Shown piece by piece: positions 1-7,003 of a DNA stretch of 10,449 nt. The notes under the pieces are model-generated. The model was not told the DNA's origin. It worked only from the letters and a program-made list of their open reading frames with translations, and ran no database searches. A program made the position numbers and the translations under genes. The DNA is from Clostridia bacterium. GTDB lineage: Bacteria > Bacillota > Clostridia > Oscillospirales > CAG-272. Numbering within the stretch: position 1 is the first letter of the stretch; every line of letters begins with the position of its first letter. Location of the stretch: assembly GCA_017518025.1 (NCBI GenBank), contig JAFWWR010000299.1, forward strand, positions 1-10,449, read 5' to 3'.

Positions 1-1005
1 GTGCTCCTCGAAGAGGGATGCCGCATGTTTGCCGTCGCGACGGTGCACGAAGCGCTCGAGGTGAGAGGCCTCTGTGACCACTTCGGGACCGACGCCGGAA
101 TCCTCATTCTCGGCCGGTCCGACCCGCGGCTCGCGCCGCTGATCGCGGAGCGGAGGATCGACCAGGCCTGCATGTCGTACGGATACGCAAGAGAACTGTC
201 GGACGCGCTGCAGGGCGGCACGCTCGGCATACACATAGCCGTCGACACCGGCATGAACCGCATAGGATTCCCGGCGTTCTGCCCGGAGGACGTACGCCGC
301 TCGACGGGCGAGATCGTGTCGCTCGGAGCACTGCCCGGCCTTCGCATCGACGGCATGTTCTCGCATTTCGCCAGGGCCGACGACAGGACCCCCGAAGCCG
401 ACGCCAGAACGCGCCTTCAGGGCGAACGCTTCGTCATGCTCTCCGATGCCCTCGCGTCGGCCGGGACCGACCCGGGGATCCGGCATATCTGCAACAGCGC
501 CGCTTCGGTAAGATTCCCCGAATACAGGTTCGACGCCTGCCGCTTCGGCATACTGCTTTACGGCCTCGCGCCCTCCCCCGACGTCACGCTGCCGCTTGAA
601 CCGGTCCTCGCGCTGCGGGCGCGCGTCTCGCAGGTCCACAGGCTGCGGAAGGGCGAGGAGGTAGGCTACGGCGGCACATTCACCGCCGTGCGCGACTCCG
701 AACTCGCAACCCTGCCCGTCGGATACGCCGACGGCTTCCTGCGCGCCTATTCGGGCGCGGAGATAGTTCTGCGGTCGCCTTCGGGCGGGCTGAAAGGCAG
801 AGGGAGGATCGTCGGCAGGATCTGCATGGACATGTGCATGGCCGACGTCACCGGCCTCGGAGCCGCCGAGGGGGACATCGCCACGCTCATCGGCGAGCCC
901 GGACAGCTCGATGCCCTGGCGTCGCTGGCATCCACGATAAACTACGAGTGCGTCAGTCTTTTGTCGTCGAGACTTCCGAGGATCCGGAAGGACCGGACTG
1001 ACTGA
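1..1005 (+). CDS. alr: Alanine racemase, C-terminal ~334 residues (5' end outside window)
   Basis: PLP-dependent interconversion of L- and D-alanine for peptidoglycan synthesis, cytoplasmic. The visible part holds the later half of the PLP TIM barrel and the C-terminal beta domain: MNRIGF (85-90), NSAAS (165-169), LLYGLAPS (185-192), GYGGTF with the second catalytic Tyr (about residue 223), LPVGYADGF (238-246), GRICMDM (272-278) and the usual ending INYECVSLLSSRLPRI. The N-terminal segment with the PLP-binding lysine is absent because the window starts inside the gene; the GTG at base 1 is just the first codon shown, not a supported start. Full-length family members have roughly 370-390 residues, so about 40-50 are missing. 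It converges on the nitrogen operon and stops about 70 bases before a bidirectional terminator. Identification is secure. Confidence 0.95.
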   Translation: MLLEEGCRMFAVATVHEALEVRGLCDHFGTDAGILILGRSDPRLAPLIAERRIDQACMSYGYARELSDALQGGTLGIHIAVDTGMNRIGFPAFCPEDVRRSTGEIVSLGALPGLRIDGMFSHFARADDRTPEADARTRLQGERFVMLSDALASAGTDPGIRHICNSAASVRFPEYRFDACRFGILLYGLAPSPDVTLPLEPVLALRARVSQVHRLRKGEEVGYGGTFTAVRDSELATLPVGYADGFLRAYSGAEIVLRSPSGGLKGRGRIVGRICMDMCMADVTGLGAAEGDIATLIGEPGQLDALASLASTINYECVSLLSSRLPRIRKDRTD

Positions 1006-1074
1006 TCCTCCGCCCGCGACGGGACCAGCGGACATCCGTCCGGGGCCCGGCGCGTCAAAGGGACCGCGACAAAT

Positions 1075-1125
1075 AAAAAAGCCCGTCGGGGCACCTGCTG
1101 AAGTACAGGTGCCCCGGCGTTTTTT
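1075..1125. terminator. Bidirectional intrinsic terminator between alr and the nitrogen operon
   Basis: A 14-bp stem (1084-1097 with 1106-1119, one G-U pair, core GGGGCACCTG / CAGGTGCCCC) closes an 8-base loop. It is followed by six T on the + strand (1120-1125) and, on the - strand, by a T-tract complementary to A 1075-1080. It can therefore end transcripts from both convergent units. The - strand gene's stop codon (1127-1125) touches the + strand T-tract. Confidence 0.93.
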
Positions 1126-1718
1126 CAGGCGTATGTTTTTATTATCTCAGCGGCGATCTCGCGCTTCGGCACGCATCTGTCCATCGCCAGCTTTTCGATG
1201 TATCTGTGAGCGTCGGGCTCCTCCATCTTCAGGTAGTTGATCAGCAGCCACTTGGCGCGGTTGACCAGCCTGATCTCCTCCATCTTCTCTTCTACGGATA
1301 CCGTCTTCTGCTCGAAGATGCGCAGCCGCTCCCGGCTGCTCACCATAAAGTCGAGCGCCTCCGAGAAAAGCGGCTTAGGGGTCGGCTTCGACAGTACATA
1401 GACCCCGTGCTCGGCTGCCCTGTCGTATATCTCATCGTAGAATTCAGCCCGCACCGTGATCAGCGGGACGGTGCTTTTCGACTGGCTGCCGATATCCGCG
1501 GCGAAGCGCAGGCCGTCGCCGTCGGGCAGCGGGGAGTTGATAATCACGAAATCGAACTGACGCTCCGAAAACATCCTTTTGGCGCTGCTGACATCGGGGA
1601 CGATCTTCACCGGGTCGAATCTGGACCGGGGCAGGACGGACGATACGGCGGTGTTGTATTTTTCGGACGACGATGTCAGAAGAACGCTGTATACTCTTTC
1701 TTTCAGACTCAACCGCAT
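1125..1718 (-). CDS. ANTAR-domain RNA-binding response regulator with degenerate receiver (clostridial GlnR/NasT-like antiterminator)
   Basis: A 197-residue predicted transcription antiterminator. Residues 8-125 resemble a receiver domain, 127-150 look like a helical linker, and 141-197 form an ANTAR domain (VNRAKWLLINYLK...EEPDAHRYIEKLAMDR...EIAAEII pattern), which in the EutV/NasR family binds hexaloop hairpins in nascent RNA and blocks terminators. The receiver is unusual: the phospho-acceptor position after beta3 is Asn61 (VIINSPLPDGDG) and the acidic pair after beta1 is Ser-rich (VLLTSSSE), while the beta5 Lys-Pro (Lys111) remains, so phosphorylation is unlikely. The start is ambiguous. 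ATG 1718 follows AAGGAGG by only 2 bases, TTG 1712 has that site at 8 bases, and ATG 1748 would add 10 residues with a weaker site. It is the last gene of the glutamate synthase operon, and the window's leaders carry matching RNA hairpins. Confidence 0.88.
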   Translation of the reverse strand: MRLSLKERVYSVLLTSSSEKYNTAVSSVLPRSRFDPVKIVPDVSSAKRMFSERQFDFVIINSPLPDGDGLRFAADIGSQSKSTVPLITVRAEFYDEIYDRAAEHGVYVLSKPTPKPLFSEALDFMVSSRERLRIFEQKTVSVEEKMEEIRLVNRAKWLLINYLKMEEPDAHRYIEKLAMDRCVPKREIAAEIIKTYA

Positions 1719-1750
1719 ATCCTCCTTTCCTGTTTTTTCCCCTGTCATGC

Positions 1751-1794
1751 CGCGGGACTTTCCCGCGCCGGCCGGGCGGAACGCTGCCGGCCGG
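1751..1794 (-). repeat. Two GC-rich hairpins between the GS-like gene and the ANTAR gene
   Basis: The gap before the regulator contains CCGGCCGG inverted repeats (1768-1775 and 1787-1794, with an inner GCG/CGC) and a perfect 7-bp stem with a 3-base loop (1751-1757 with 1761-1767). Neither is followed by a T-tract on the - strand, so they are not simple intrinsic terminators. They may stabilise the upstream mRNA or lower expression of the regulator; that role is inference. Confidence 0.5.
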
Positions 1795-1812
1795 TCCTTC
1801 GCGGCCCGACGC

Positions 1813-3024
1813 TCACTCTCCGCAGTAACCCGCGATTATCTCCTCCGGGATGACGGAGCGGATGAATCCGCTGTTCCTGGCCGCGGCGCGCGCGGCGTCG
1901 AGACTCAGAGGCAGCGTATCGTATGCCCCGGTAACGTCGGCTCCGGCTCTGAAGAGATTGCTGTACGTCGGAGCGGGAGACGGAAGTCCCTCTTCGATGC
2001 CCCGGACGGACGCCGCGATGATCAGCGCGAACGCAAGGTAGGGATTCGAAGCAGGGTCGGGCGATCGCAGTTCGATCCGGCGGTACTCCTCCGGCGCCGC
2101 CGGCACCCTGATCAGCAGAGACCGGTTCTCAAAACCCCACGAGATATACTTCGGGGCTCTGTGTTTTCCGAATCTCAGATATGAATTCTCGGTCGGATTG
2201 AGGAAAAGCGTCATCTCGCGGATGTGCTCCATGATCCCGGGGATCATGCCTCCGCTATCTCCGTCGCCTGAGTCCGGCCTCACCGAAACGTTCACGTGGA
2301 AGCCGTTTCCGGGGGCGTTCTCGAGCGGCTTGGGAGAAAAATCGGCATACAGGCCGTTACGTCGGGCGACGGTCCGCACCACGGTCCTGAAGGTCTGTGC
2401 GTCGTCCGCCGCGGTCAGCGGGTCCGAATACCTGAAATCGATCTCGTTCTGACCGGGTCCCTCCTCGTGATGCGAGCTTTCGGGACAGATGCCCATCTGC
2501 TCGAGCGTGAGACAGATCTCACGGCGCACGTTCTCGCCCCTGTCCTCGGGGGCGATATCCATATAGCCGGCGTCGTCGTAGGGAATGAGGGTGCGGCTTC
2601 CGTTTTCGTCGAGGCAGAAGAGATAGAACTCCTGCTCCGGTCCGAAGAAGAACCTGTATCCGGCGCCGGCCGCCTTCTCTGTCTCCCGCTTCAGCACCGC
2701 GCGGGTGTCGCACGGGAACACCGATCCGTCGGGTTTCACTATATCCGACATCATGCGCACGACCTTGCCGTGCTCGGGACGCCAGGGCATCGGTTTGAGC
2801 GTCGACGGGTCGGGTGCCAGGAACAGATCGGACCTCGACTCGTCCCCGAAGCCGGCGACCGACGACGCGTCAAAGGCTATCCCGTGCTCGAAGGCCCGGG
2901 GCAGCTCGTCCGCCAGTATCGAGATGTTTTTCTGCTTTCCGAAAATATCGCAGAAGGCAAGACGTATGAATTTCACGTCTTCCTCCCGCACGTATTCGAT
3001 GATCTCGTCCTTTGAATAGATCAA
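1813..3024 (-). CDS. glnA: Short type I glutamine synthetase-like protein, flap Glu replaced by Arg
   Basis: A 403-residue member of the GS type I family (ATP + glutamate + ammonia to glutamine). N-terminal beta-grasp residues 1-90 and catalytic domain from about 100. Visible active-site features: FDASS with Asp52, GPEQEF (Glu130, Glu132), HHEEGPGQNE (Glu187, Glu194), GNGFH (His243), NPTENSY.R (Arg284), NRS..IR (Arg301, Arg306), ELRSPDP.SNPYLAFA (from 319). Oddities: the flap motif normally YEAP reads HRAP (288-291), putting Arg289 at the catalytic flap Glu; the insert after the GxGxH motif is short; and the C-terminal tail is about 20 residues shorter than B. subtilis GlnA. The start is TTG with AAGGAGG six bases upstream. 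It sits 15 bases after the GXGXG subunit gene. It may be active, altered in feedback control, or a sensor. Confidence 0.88.
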   Translation of the reverse strand: MIYSKDEIIEYVREEDVKFIRLAFCDIFGKQKNISILADELPRAFEHGIAFDASSVAGFGDESRSDLFLAPDPSTLKPMPWRPEHGKVVRMMSDIVKPDGSVFPCDTRAVLKRETEKAAGAGYRFFFGPEQEFYLFCLDENGSRTLIPYDDAGYMDIAPEDRGENVRREICLTLEQMGICPESSHHEEGPGQNEIDFRYSDPLTAADDAQTFRTVVRTVARRNGLYADFSPKPLENAPGNGFHVNVSVRPDSGDGDSGGMIPGIMEHIREMTLFLNPTENSYLRFGKHRAPKYISWGFENRSLLIRVPAAPEEYRRIELRSPDPASNPYLAFALIIAASVRGIEEGLPSPAPTYSNLFRAGADVTGAYDTLPLSLDAARAAARNSGFIRSVIPEEIIAGYCGE

Positions 3025-3039
3025 TTTCAGCCTCCTTGT

Positions 3040-3756
3040 TCAGTTAGCCACATACATTCTTTTGTAGGGATTTCTGCTGTCCGGGGTCACAAGGGTAAAG
3101 ACGGACGCCGTGATCTCCCCGAAGTCAGCTCCGAAGAGCGAGCAGAATTCGCGGATATGATCCGCGCTCTCGCCGAGCTCGTCCCCTCCGATGAGCCTGC
3201 AGCTCACGCTCTCCGGGAAACCGGCTTCTCTCATGTCGCCGCGGATGAGCATCTTTCCGCCGTGCATACCGGTGCAGGGATAGTCTCCGACGGTCGGCTG
3301 TCCGCCGCAGCCGATCCCGAGCACGGCGATCGTGCCGCCGGCCTGATACTCGCCGAGGAAGCTTCCCGCCCTGCCTCCGATGACTATGACGGGCTTCTTT
3401 TCGCCGTATTCCTTCATGTGGATCCCGGCGCGGTATCCGGCGTTGCCCTTCACGTAGATCGCGCCTCCGCGCATGGCGTATCCGGCGGCGTCGCCGATAT
3501 TCCCGTGTACGACGATCTTTCCGCTGTTCATCGTATCTCCGACCGCGTCCTGCGCGTTTCCGAAGACAGTTATCTCTGACCCGTTCAGATAGGCCCCCAG
3601 GGCGTTCCCCGGCGTTCCGTGGATGAAGATCTCCCTGCCAGCGCTGCCTGCCGCGATGAACCGCTGCCCCCTGCAGCCGGTGAGCTCCAGGGCACCCTGA
3701 GTATTTCTTACAAGCGCGTTAACGCTTCTGAAATCTGCCCCTTTAATGTCCGTCAT
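3040..3756 (-). CDS. Glutamate synthase GXGXG subunit (GltB domain 3 as a separate protein)
   Basis: A 238-residue protein equal to the C-terminal right-handed beta-helix of the large glutamate synthase subunit. Repeated glycine motifs run through residues ~40-190 (GREIFIHGTPGNALGAY, then NAQDAVGDTMNSGKIVVHGN, AAGYAMRGGAIYVKGN, GRAGSFLGEYQAGGTIAV). In bacterial GltB this domain is structural and holds the amidotransferase and synthase domains together. Here it is a stand-alone chain, as in archaeal-type split enzymes and the related FwdC/GXGXG family. The start ATG lies one base after the stop of the oxidoreductase gene, whose last codons contain the likely ribosome site AAGGTGG, so translation is probably coupled. 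The family is secure from motif and neighbours. Confidence 0.92.
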   Translation of the reverse strand: MTDIKGADFRSVNALVRNTQGALELTGCRGQRFIAAGSAGREIFIHGTPGNALGAYLNGSEITVFGNAQDAVGDTMNSGKIVVHGNIGDAAGYAMRGGAIYVKGNAGYRAGIHMKEYGEKKPVIVIGGRAGSFLGEYQAGGTIAVLGIGCGGQPTVGDYPCTGMHGGKMLIRGDMREAGFPESVSCRLIGGDELGESADHIREFCSLFGADFGEITASVFTLVTPDSRNPYKRMYVAN

Positions 3757-3757
3757 A

Positions 3758-4993
3758 TTATTTTACCACCTTGCCGAATCTTTTTTTACGTATTTTTGAA
3801 GAAAAAATCAGATTGCTCGGTATTTTTTTCATCAGCTCGAAGTCGATCTCCGAGAGCGGGACCCTGTTTCTGATCAGGCCGGTGTAGATCCCGGCGCGTT
3901 CGGTCTGTCCGACAAGAATGAACCCTGTGAGATATCCGTCCTTCACGTAGAACCGCTTTATGCCGCTCTCTGGGGACATGTCGTCGCACTCGCCGTCATA
4001 GCTGCCAGCCGTCATGACGTGAAGGCCGAAGAAGCCCGCCGAGTTCATCGGCACGGCGCAGTCGAAGTCCTCCTCTCCGCCTGCCATGTTCACGCCGGCC
4101 GCGTGTCCCTGCATATAGGCGTTCGGAAGTATCGCCAGCACCCTGCGAGCGCCGCTCGAGATGTCGGTGCACTCGGTACAGTCGCCCGCCGCGTACACGC
4201 ACGGCAGAGAAGTCTCTCCCCTCCCGTTCACGGATATGCCTCTGCCGCATTCTCCTCCGGCGTCCTTCACGAGAGATATGTTCGCCCGGACTCCCACCGC
4301 GAGCACGAGGACGTCGAACTTCACTTTCCTCCCGCTGCGCATGAGCGCGGTGTTTCCGTCGAATCCGGTCGCGCTGTCGGAGAGCATGAACTCTATTCCC
4401 ATCTCTTCGATGTGCTTCTGCACGAAGGCGGCGCATCCGGAGTCGAGTATGCTCGACAGTATCCTGTCGGCCAGGTCGCACACGGTGATCTTCCCGGCGA
4501 GCCCGTGCAGGCCCTCGGCGCACTTGAGTCCGATAAGTCCTCCCCCGACGATCAGGACCGACGATTCCCCTGTGACGGCGTTCTTCAGCGCTTCGGCGTC
4601 GTCGAGCGTCATGAAGGTGAACTTCTTTTCAACGGTCTCGAGGCCGGAAAAGGGCGGCACGAAGGGCGACGACCCCGTCGCGACGCACACCGAACCGAAG
4701 TTCAGTTCCTCCCCGCCTTCGAGCACGACGCTCTTTTTCACGGGATCCAGCGACACGGCCTTTTTTCCGTAAATCACCCGGCAGCCGTTCCTTTCATAGA
4801 AGCCTTCGTCCCTGTAGTTCATCTTTCCGGGGGCGGTCTTCCCTTCGAGCATGTAGGAGATGAGCGGCCGGCAGTAGACCGGATGCCTCTCTTCCGATAC
4901 GACGGTGATCCTGCCCTCAGAGTCGGCGCTCCGAATGCCTTCGATGCATCCGGCGGCGGCGACACCGTTTCCTATTATCACATATTCATTCAT
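3758..4993 (-). CDS. FAD/NAD(P)-dependent oxidoreductase feeding electrons to split glutamate synthase
   Basis: A 411-residue class III pyridine nucleotide-disulfide oxidoreductase-like flavoprotein (rubredoxin reductase / NirB N-terminal type). Residues 5-16 hold the FAD dinucleotide fold (VIIGNGVAAAGC), 102-108 VCVATGS, 147-155 the NAD(P) fold (LIVGGGLIG), and 267-272 the second FAD motif (YAAGDC). It ends in a small C-terminal interface domain. No redox CxxxxC disulfide is seen after the first fold, so it is not a thioredoxin- or lipoamide-type enzyme. Its place next to a multi-cluster ferredoxin and glutamate synthase subunits says it replaces GltD, moving electrons from NAD(P)H through Fe-S clusters to the FMN subunit. 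The start is ATG 4993 with GGAGGAG eight bases upstream, five bases after the ferredoxin stop. Further upstream the frame is open only antisense to, and within, the ferredoxin gene. NADH versus NADPH cannot be decided here. Confidence 0.9.
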   Translation of the reverse strand: MNEYVIIGNGVAAAGCIEGIRSADSEGRITVVSEERHPVYCRPLISYMLEGKTAPGKMNYRDEGFYERNGCRVIYGKKAVSLDPVKKSVVLEGGEELNFGSVCVATGSSPFVPPFSGLETVEKKFTFMTLDDAEALKNAVTGESSVLIVGGGLIGLKCAEGLHGLAGKITVCDLADRILSSILDSGCAAFVQKHIEEMGIEFMLSDSATGFDGNTALMRSGRKVKFDVLVLAVGVRANISLVKDAGGECGRGISVNGRGETSLPCVYAAGDCTECTDISSGARRVLAILPNAYMQGHAAGVNMAGGEEDFDCAVPMNSAGFFGLHVMTAGSYDGECDDMSPESGIKRFYVKDGYLTGFILVGQTERAGIYTGLIRNRVPLSEIDFELMKKIPSNLIFSSKIRKKRFGKVVK

Positions 4994-4998
4994 TCCGC

Positions 4999-5427
4999 TC
5001 ACTCCTCCGCGTAGACTATCGCCCGGTTGGGGCAGCCGCTGACACAGGCCGGCGTGCCTCCGTTCTCTGTGCAGAGCTCGCACTTCTGCATGATGCCGTC
5101 TTCGCCGGGAGACAGCGCTCCGTACGGGCAGACGAGCACGCAGGTAAGACAGCCGACGCACTTTTCTCTGTTTATGACGGTCACTCCGTCCCGCTTGGAG
5201 ATCGCGCCCGCTATGCAGCTCTTCACGCAGAGAGGGTCGGTGCAGTGCCGGCAGGACACCGCGAACGTGATCCCTTCCTTTTCGTCTCCCTCGACGTGTA
5301 TCCTGGGAAAGATCCTCCTTCCGCGGAGTCCGGCGATATCCGAAAGCCCCGAATTCGCGAAGGCGCAGTTGTATTCGCACAGATGACACCCGAGGCACCA
5401 TTCTTCGTTGACATAAACACGTTTCAT
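4999..5427 (-). CDS. Four-cluster [4Fe-4S] ferredoxin subunit of glutamate synthase
   Basis: A 142-residue electron-transfer protein of the DMSO reductase B / HycB-like ferredoxin family. Sixteen cysteines fall into four groups: C11-C14-C17-C21, C59-C62-C67-C71, C90-C93-C96-C100 (CVGCLTCVLVCP) and C116-C119-C128-C132. This supports up to four [4Fe-4S] clusters, with ligands swapped between groups as usual in the fold. No signal peptide, so cytoplasmic. The gene lies between the FMN synthase subunit and the FAD oxidoreductase, so its likely job is to pass electrons between them. The ATG follows GGAGGAG by about ten bases. The 70-base gap upstream is the largest gap among the synthase genes. 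Confidence 0.9.
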   Translation of the reverse strand: MKRVYVNEEWCLGCHLCEYNCAFANSGLSDIAGLRGRRIFPRIHVEGDEKEGITFAVSCRHCTDPLCVKSCIAGAISKRDGVTVINREKCVGCLTCVLVCPYGALSPGEDGIMQKCELCTENGGTPACVSGCPNRAIVYAEE

Positions 5428-5497
5428 TTCCTGTGATCTCCTCCTACGTACTCCGTATCCGGCAGTCCGTGCGGCGCCGGGATCCCGCTTCGCGCCG

Positions 5498-7003
5498 TCA
5501 TTCGCCGGCGTGGGCTATGCCGAGTATCGACAGCTCTTTTTCGCAGAGGCCCACGCCCCTGAGCATAAGCCTGTTTCCTCTGAGCGCCTCGATCGAATTG
5601 ATCCCCATGCCGCCCATGATCTCCATTATCTCATAGCGCCACGCGTTCATCAGATTGACGAGCCGCTCGCTCCCGATCTCGGGATTGAGCCGCCGGACGA
5701 GGTCGGGACGCTGCGTCGCGATGCCCCAGTTGCACTTTCCGCTCTGGCAGGTGCGGCAGAGGTGGCATCCGAGCGCAAGCAGCGCCGCCGTGGCGATGTA
5801 GCAGGCGTCGGCGCCGAGCGCGACGGCCTTTATCACGTCCGCCGCGCTTCTGATCGACCCTCCGGCCACCAGCGACACGCGGTTCCTTATGCCATCTTCC
5901 CTGAGGCGCTGATCGACGGCCGCGAGAGCCAGTTCGACCGGTATGCCGACGTTGTCCCTGATGCGGGTAGGCGCGGCCCCGGTGCCGCCGCGGAAGCCGT
6001 CGATCGCGATGATGTCCGCCCCGCTGCGTGCGATCCCGCTCGCTATGGCGGCGATGTTGTGGACAGCCGCCACTTTGACTATGACCGGTTTCGTGTAGTC
6101 CGTCGCTTCCTTTATCGAGTAGACCAGCTGGCGGAGGTCCTCGATCGAGTAGATGTCGTGATGCGGAGCCGGGGATATCGCGTCGGTGCCCTCGGGGATC
6201 ATTCGCGTCCTCGAGACGTCTCCGACGATCTTGGCGCCGGGCAGATGTCCTCCGATACCGGGCTTTGCGCCCTGACCCATCTTGATCTCGACCGCCGCGC
6301 CGGCGCTGAGGTAGTCCTCGTGCACGCCGAAACGCCCCGACGCCACCTGCACCACCGTGTTTTTCCCGTAGCGGTAAAAGTCCTCGTGCAGTCCGCCCTC
6401 GCCGGTGTTGTACATTATTCCGAGCTTCTCGGCCGCCGCGGCGAGCGAGGCATGGGCGTTGTAGCTGATCGAGCCGTAGCTCATCGCCGAGAACATCACC
6501 GGCATCGAAAGGTCGAGCTGGGGAGGCAGCTTCCGGTCGATCCGCCCGTCTTCGTCCCTCTCCACCCTGTCGGGCTTGGCGCCGAGAAAGACTCTCGTCT
6601 CCATCGGTTCCCTCAGCGGGTCGATCGGGGGATTCGTCACCTGTGACGCGTTGATCAGGATCTTATCCCAGTAAACGGGGTAATTCTTCGGGTTTCCCAT
6701 CGACGACAGCAGCACGCCGCCGCTGTTCGCCTGCTTGTAGATCTCTTTTATAGTATCCGACTGCCAGTTGCCGTTCTCCCGGAGGGCGCAGTCGCTCTTT
6801 CTGATCTTCAGCGCCCTCGTCGGGCAGAGCGAAACGCACCGCTGGCAGTCGACGCACTTTGATTCGTCGCTCAGCATGACGCCGCGTTCCGGATCGTAGC
6901 GGTGGACTTCGTTGGAGCACTGCCGCTCGCATACTCTGCAGGCTATGCATCTGTTTTCGTTCCTTACAACTTCGAATTCGGGATATATGAATTCGACGCC
7001 CAT
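5498..7003 (-). CDS. gltB: Glutamate synthase FMN-binding subunit with N-terminal ferredoxin domain (GltB domain 2)
   Basis: A 501-residue catalytic synthase subunit: ammonia + 2-oxoglutarate + reductant to glutamate on an FMN TIM barrel. Residues 1-65 carry two [4Fe-4S] motifs (C19-C22-C25-C29 and C50-C53-C56-C60). The barrel spans about 95-480, with MFSAMSYGSISYNAH, NTGEGG, EIKMGQGAKPGIGGHLPG, DAISPAPHHDIYSIEDL, VKVAA, IDGFRGGTGAAPT and GADACYIATAALLALGC. The C413-C416-C419-C424 cluster matches the [3Fe-4S] site region of GltB. This ferredoxin-plus-barrel arrangement is typical of archaeal and clostridial split GltS. ATG 7003 shares one base with the stop of the amidotransferase gene (TGATG), with GAAGGTG upstream, so translation is coupled. 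The longer open frame to 7519 only overlaps the upstream gene. Confidence 0.95.
   Translation of the reverse strand: MGVEFIYPEFEVVRNENRCIACRVCERQCSNEVHRYDPERGVMLSDESKCVDCQRCVSLCPTRALKIRKSDCALRENGNWQSDTIKEIYKQANSGGVLLSSMGNPKNYPVYWDKILINASQVTNPPIDPLREPMETRVFLGAKPDRVERDEDGRIDRKLPPQLDLSMPVMFSAMSYGSISYNAHASLAAAAEKLGIMYNTGEGGLHEDFYRYGKNTVVQVASGRFGVHEDYLSAGAAVEIKMGQGAKPGIGGHLPGAKIVGDVSRTRMIPEGTDAISPAPHHDIYSIEDLRQLVYSIKEATDYTKPVIVKVAAVHNIAAIASGIARSGADIIAIDGFRGGTGAAPTRIRDNVGIPVELALAAVDQRLREDGIRNRVSLVAGGSIRSAADVIKAVALGADACYIATAALLALGCHLCRTCQSGKCNWGIATQRPDLVRRLNPEIGSERLVNLMNAWRYEIMEIMGGMGINSIEALRGNRLMLRGVGLCEKELSILGIAHAGE

Noticed and set aside
1751..1767. 7-bp hairpin before the ANTAR gene as a further ANTAR target
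   Set aside because: The loop is three bases, not six, and no terminator follows.
4019..5014. Long open frames antisense to the operon (for example 4019-5014, 5510-6646, 2296-3015 on +)
   Set aside because: They lie opposite clear conserved genes, show His/Arg-rich low-quality translations without motifs, and lack ribosome sites; this is expected in GC-rich DNA.
4994..5401. Upstream extension of the FAD oxidoreductase reading frame
   Set aside because: It overlaps the ferredoxin gene in another frame and encodes Arg-rich noise. ATG 4993 has an ideal ribosome site and starts directly with the FAD-binding motif.
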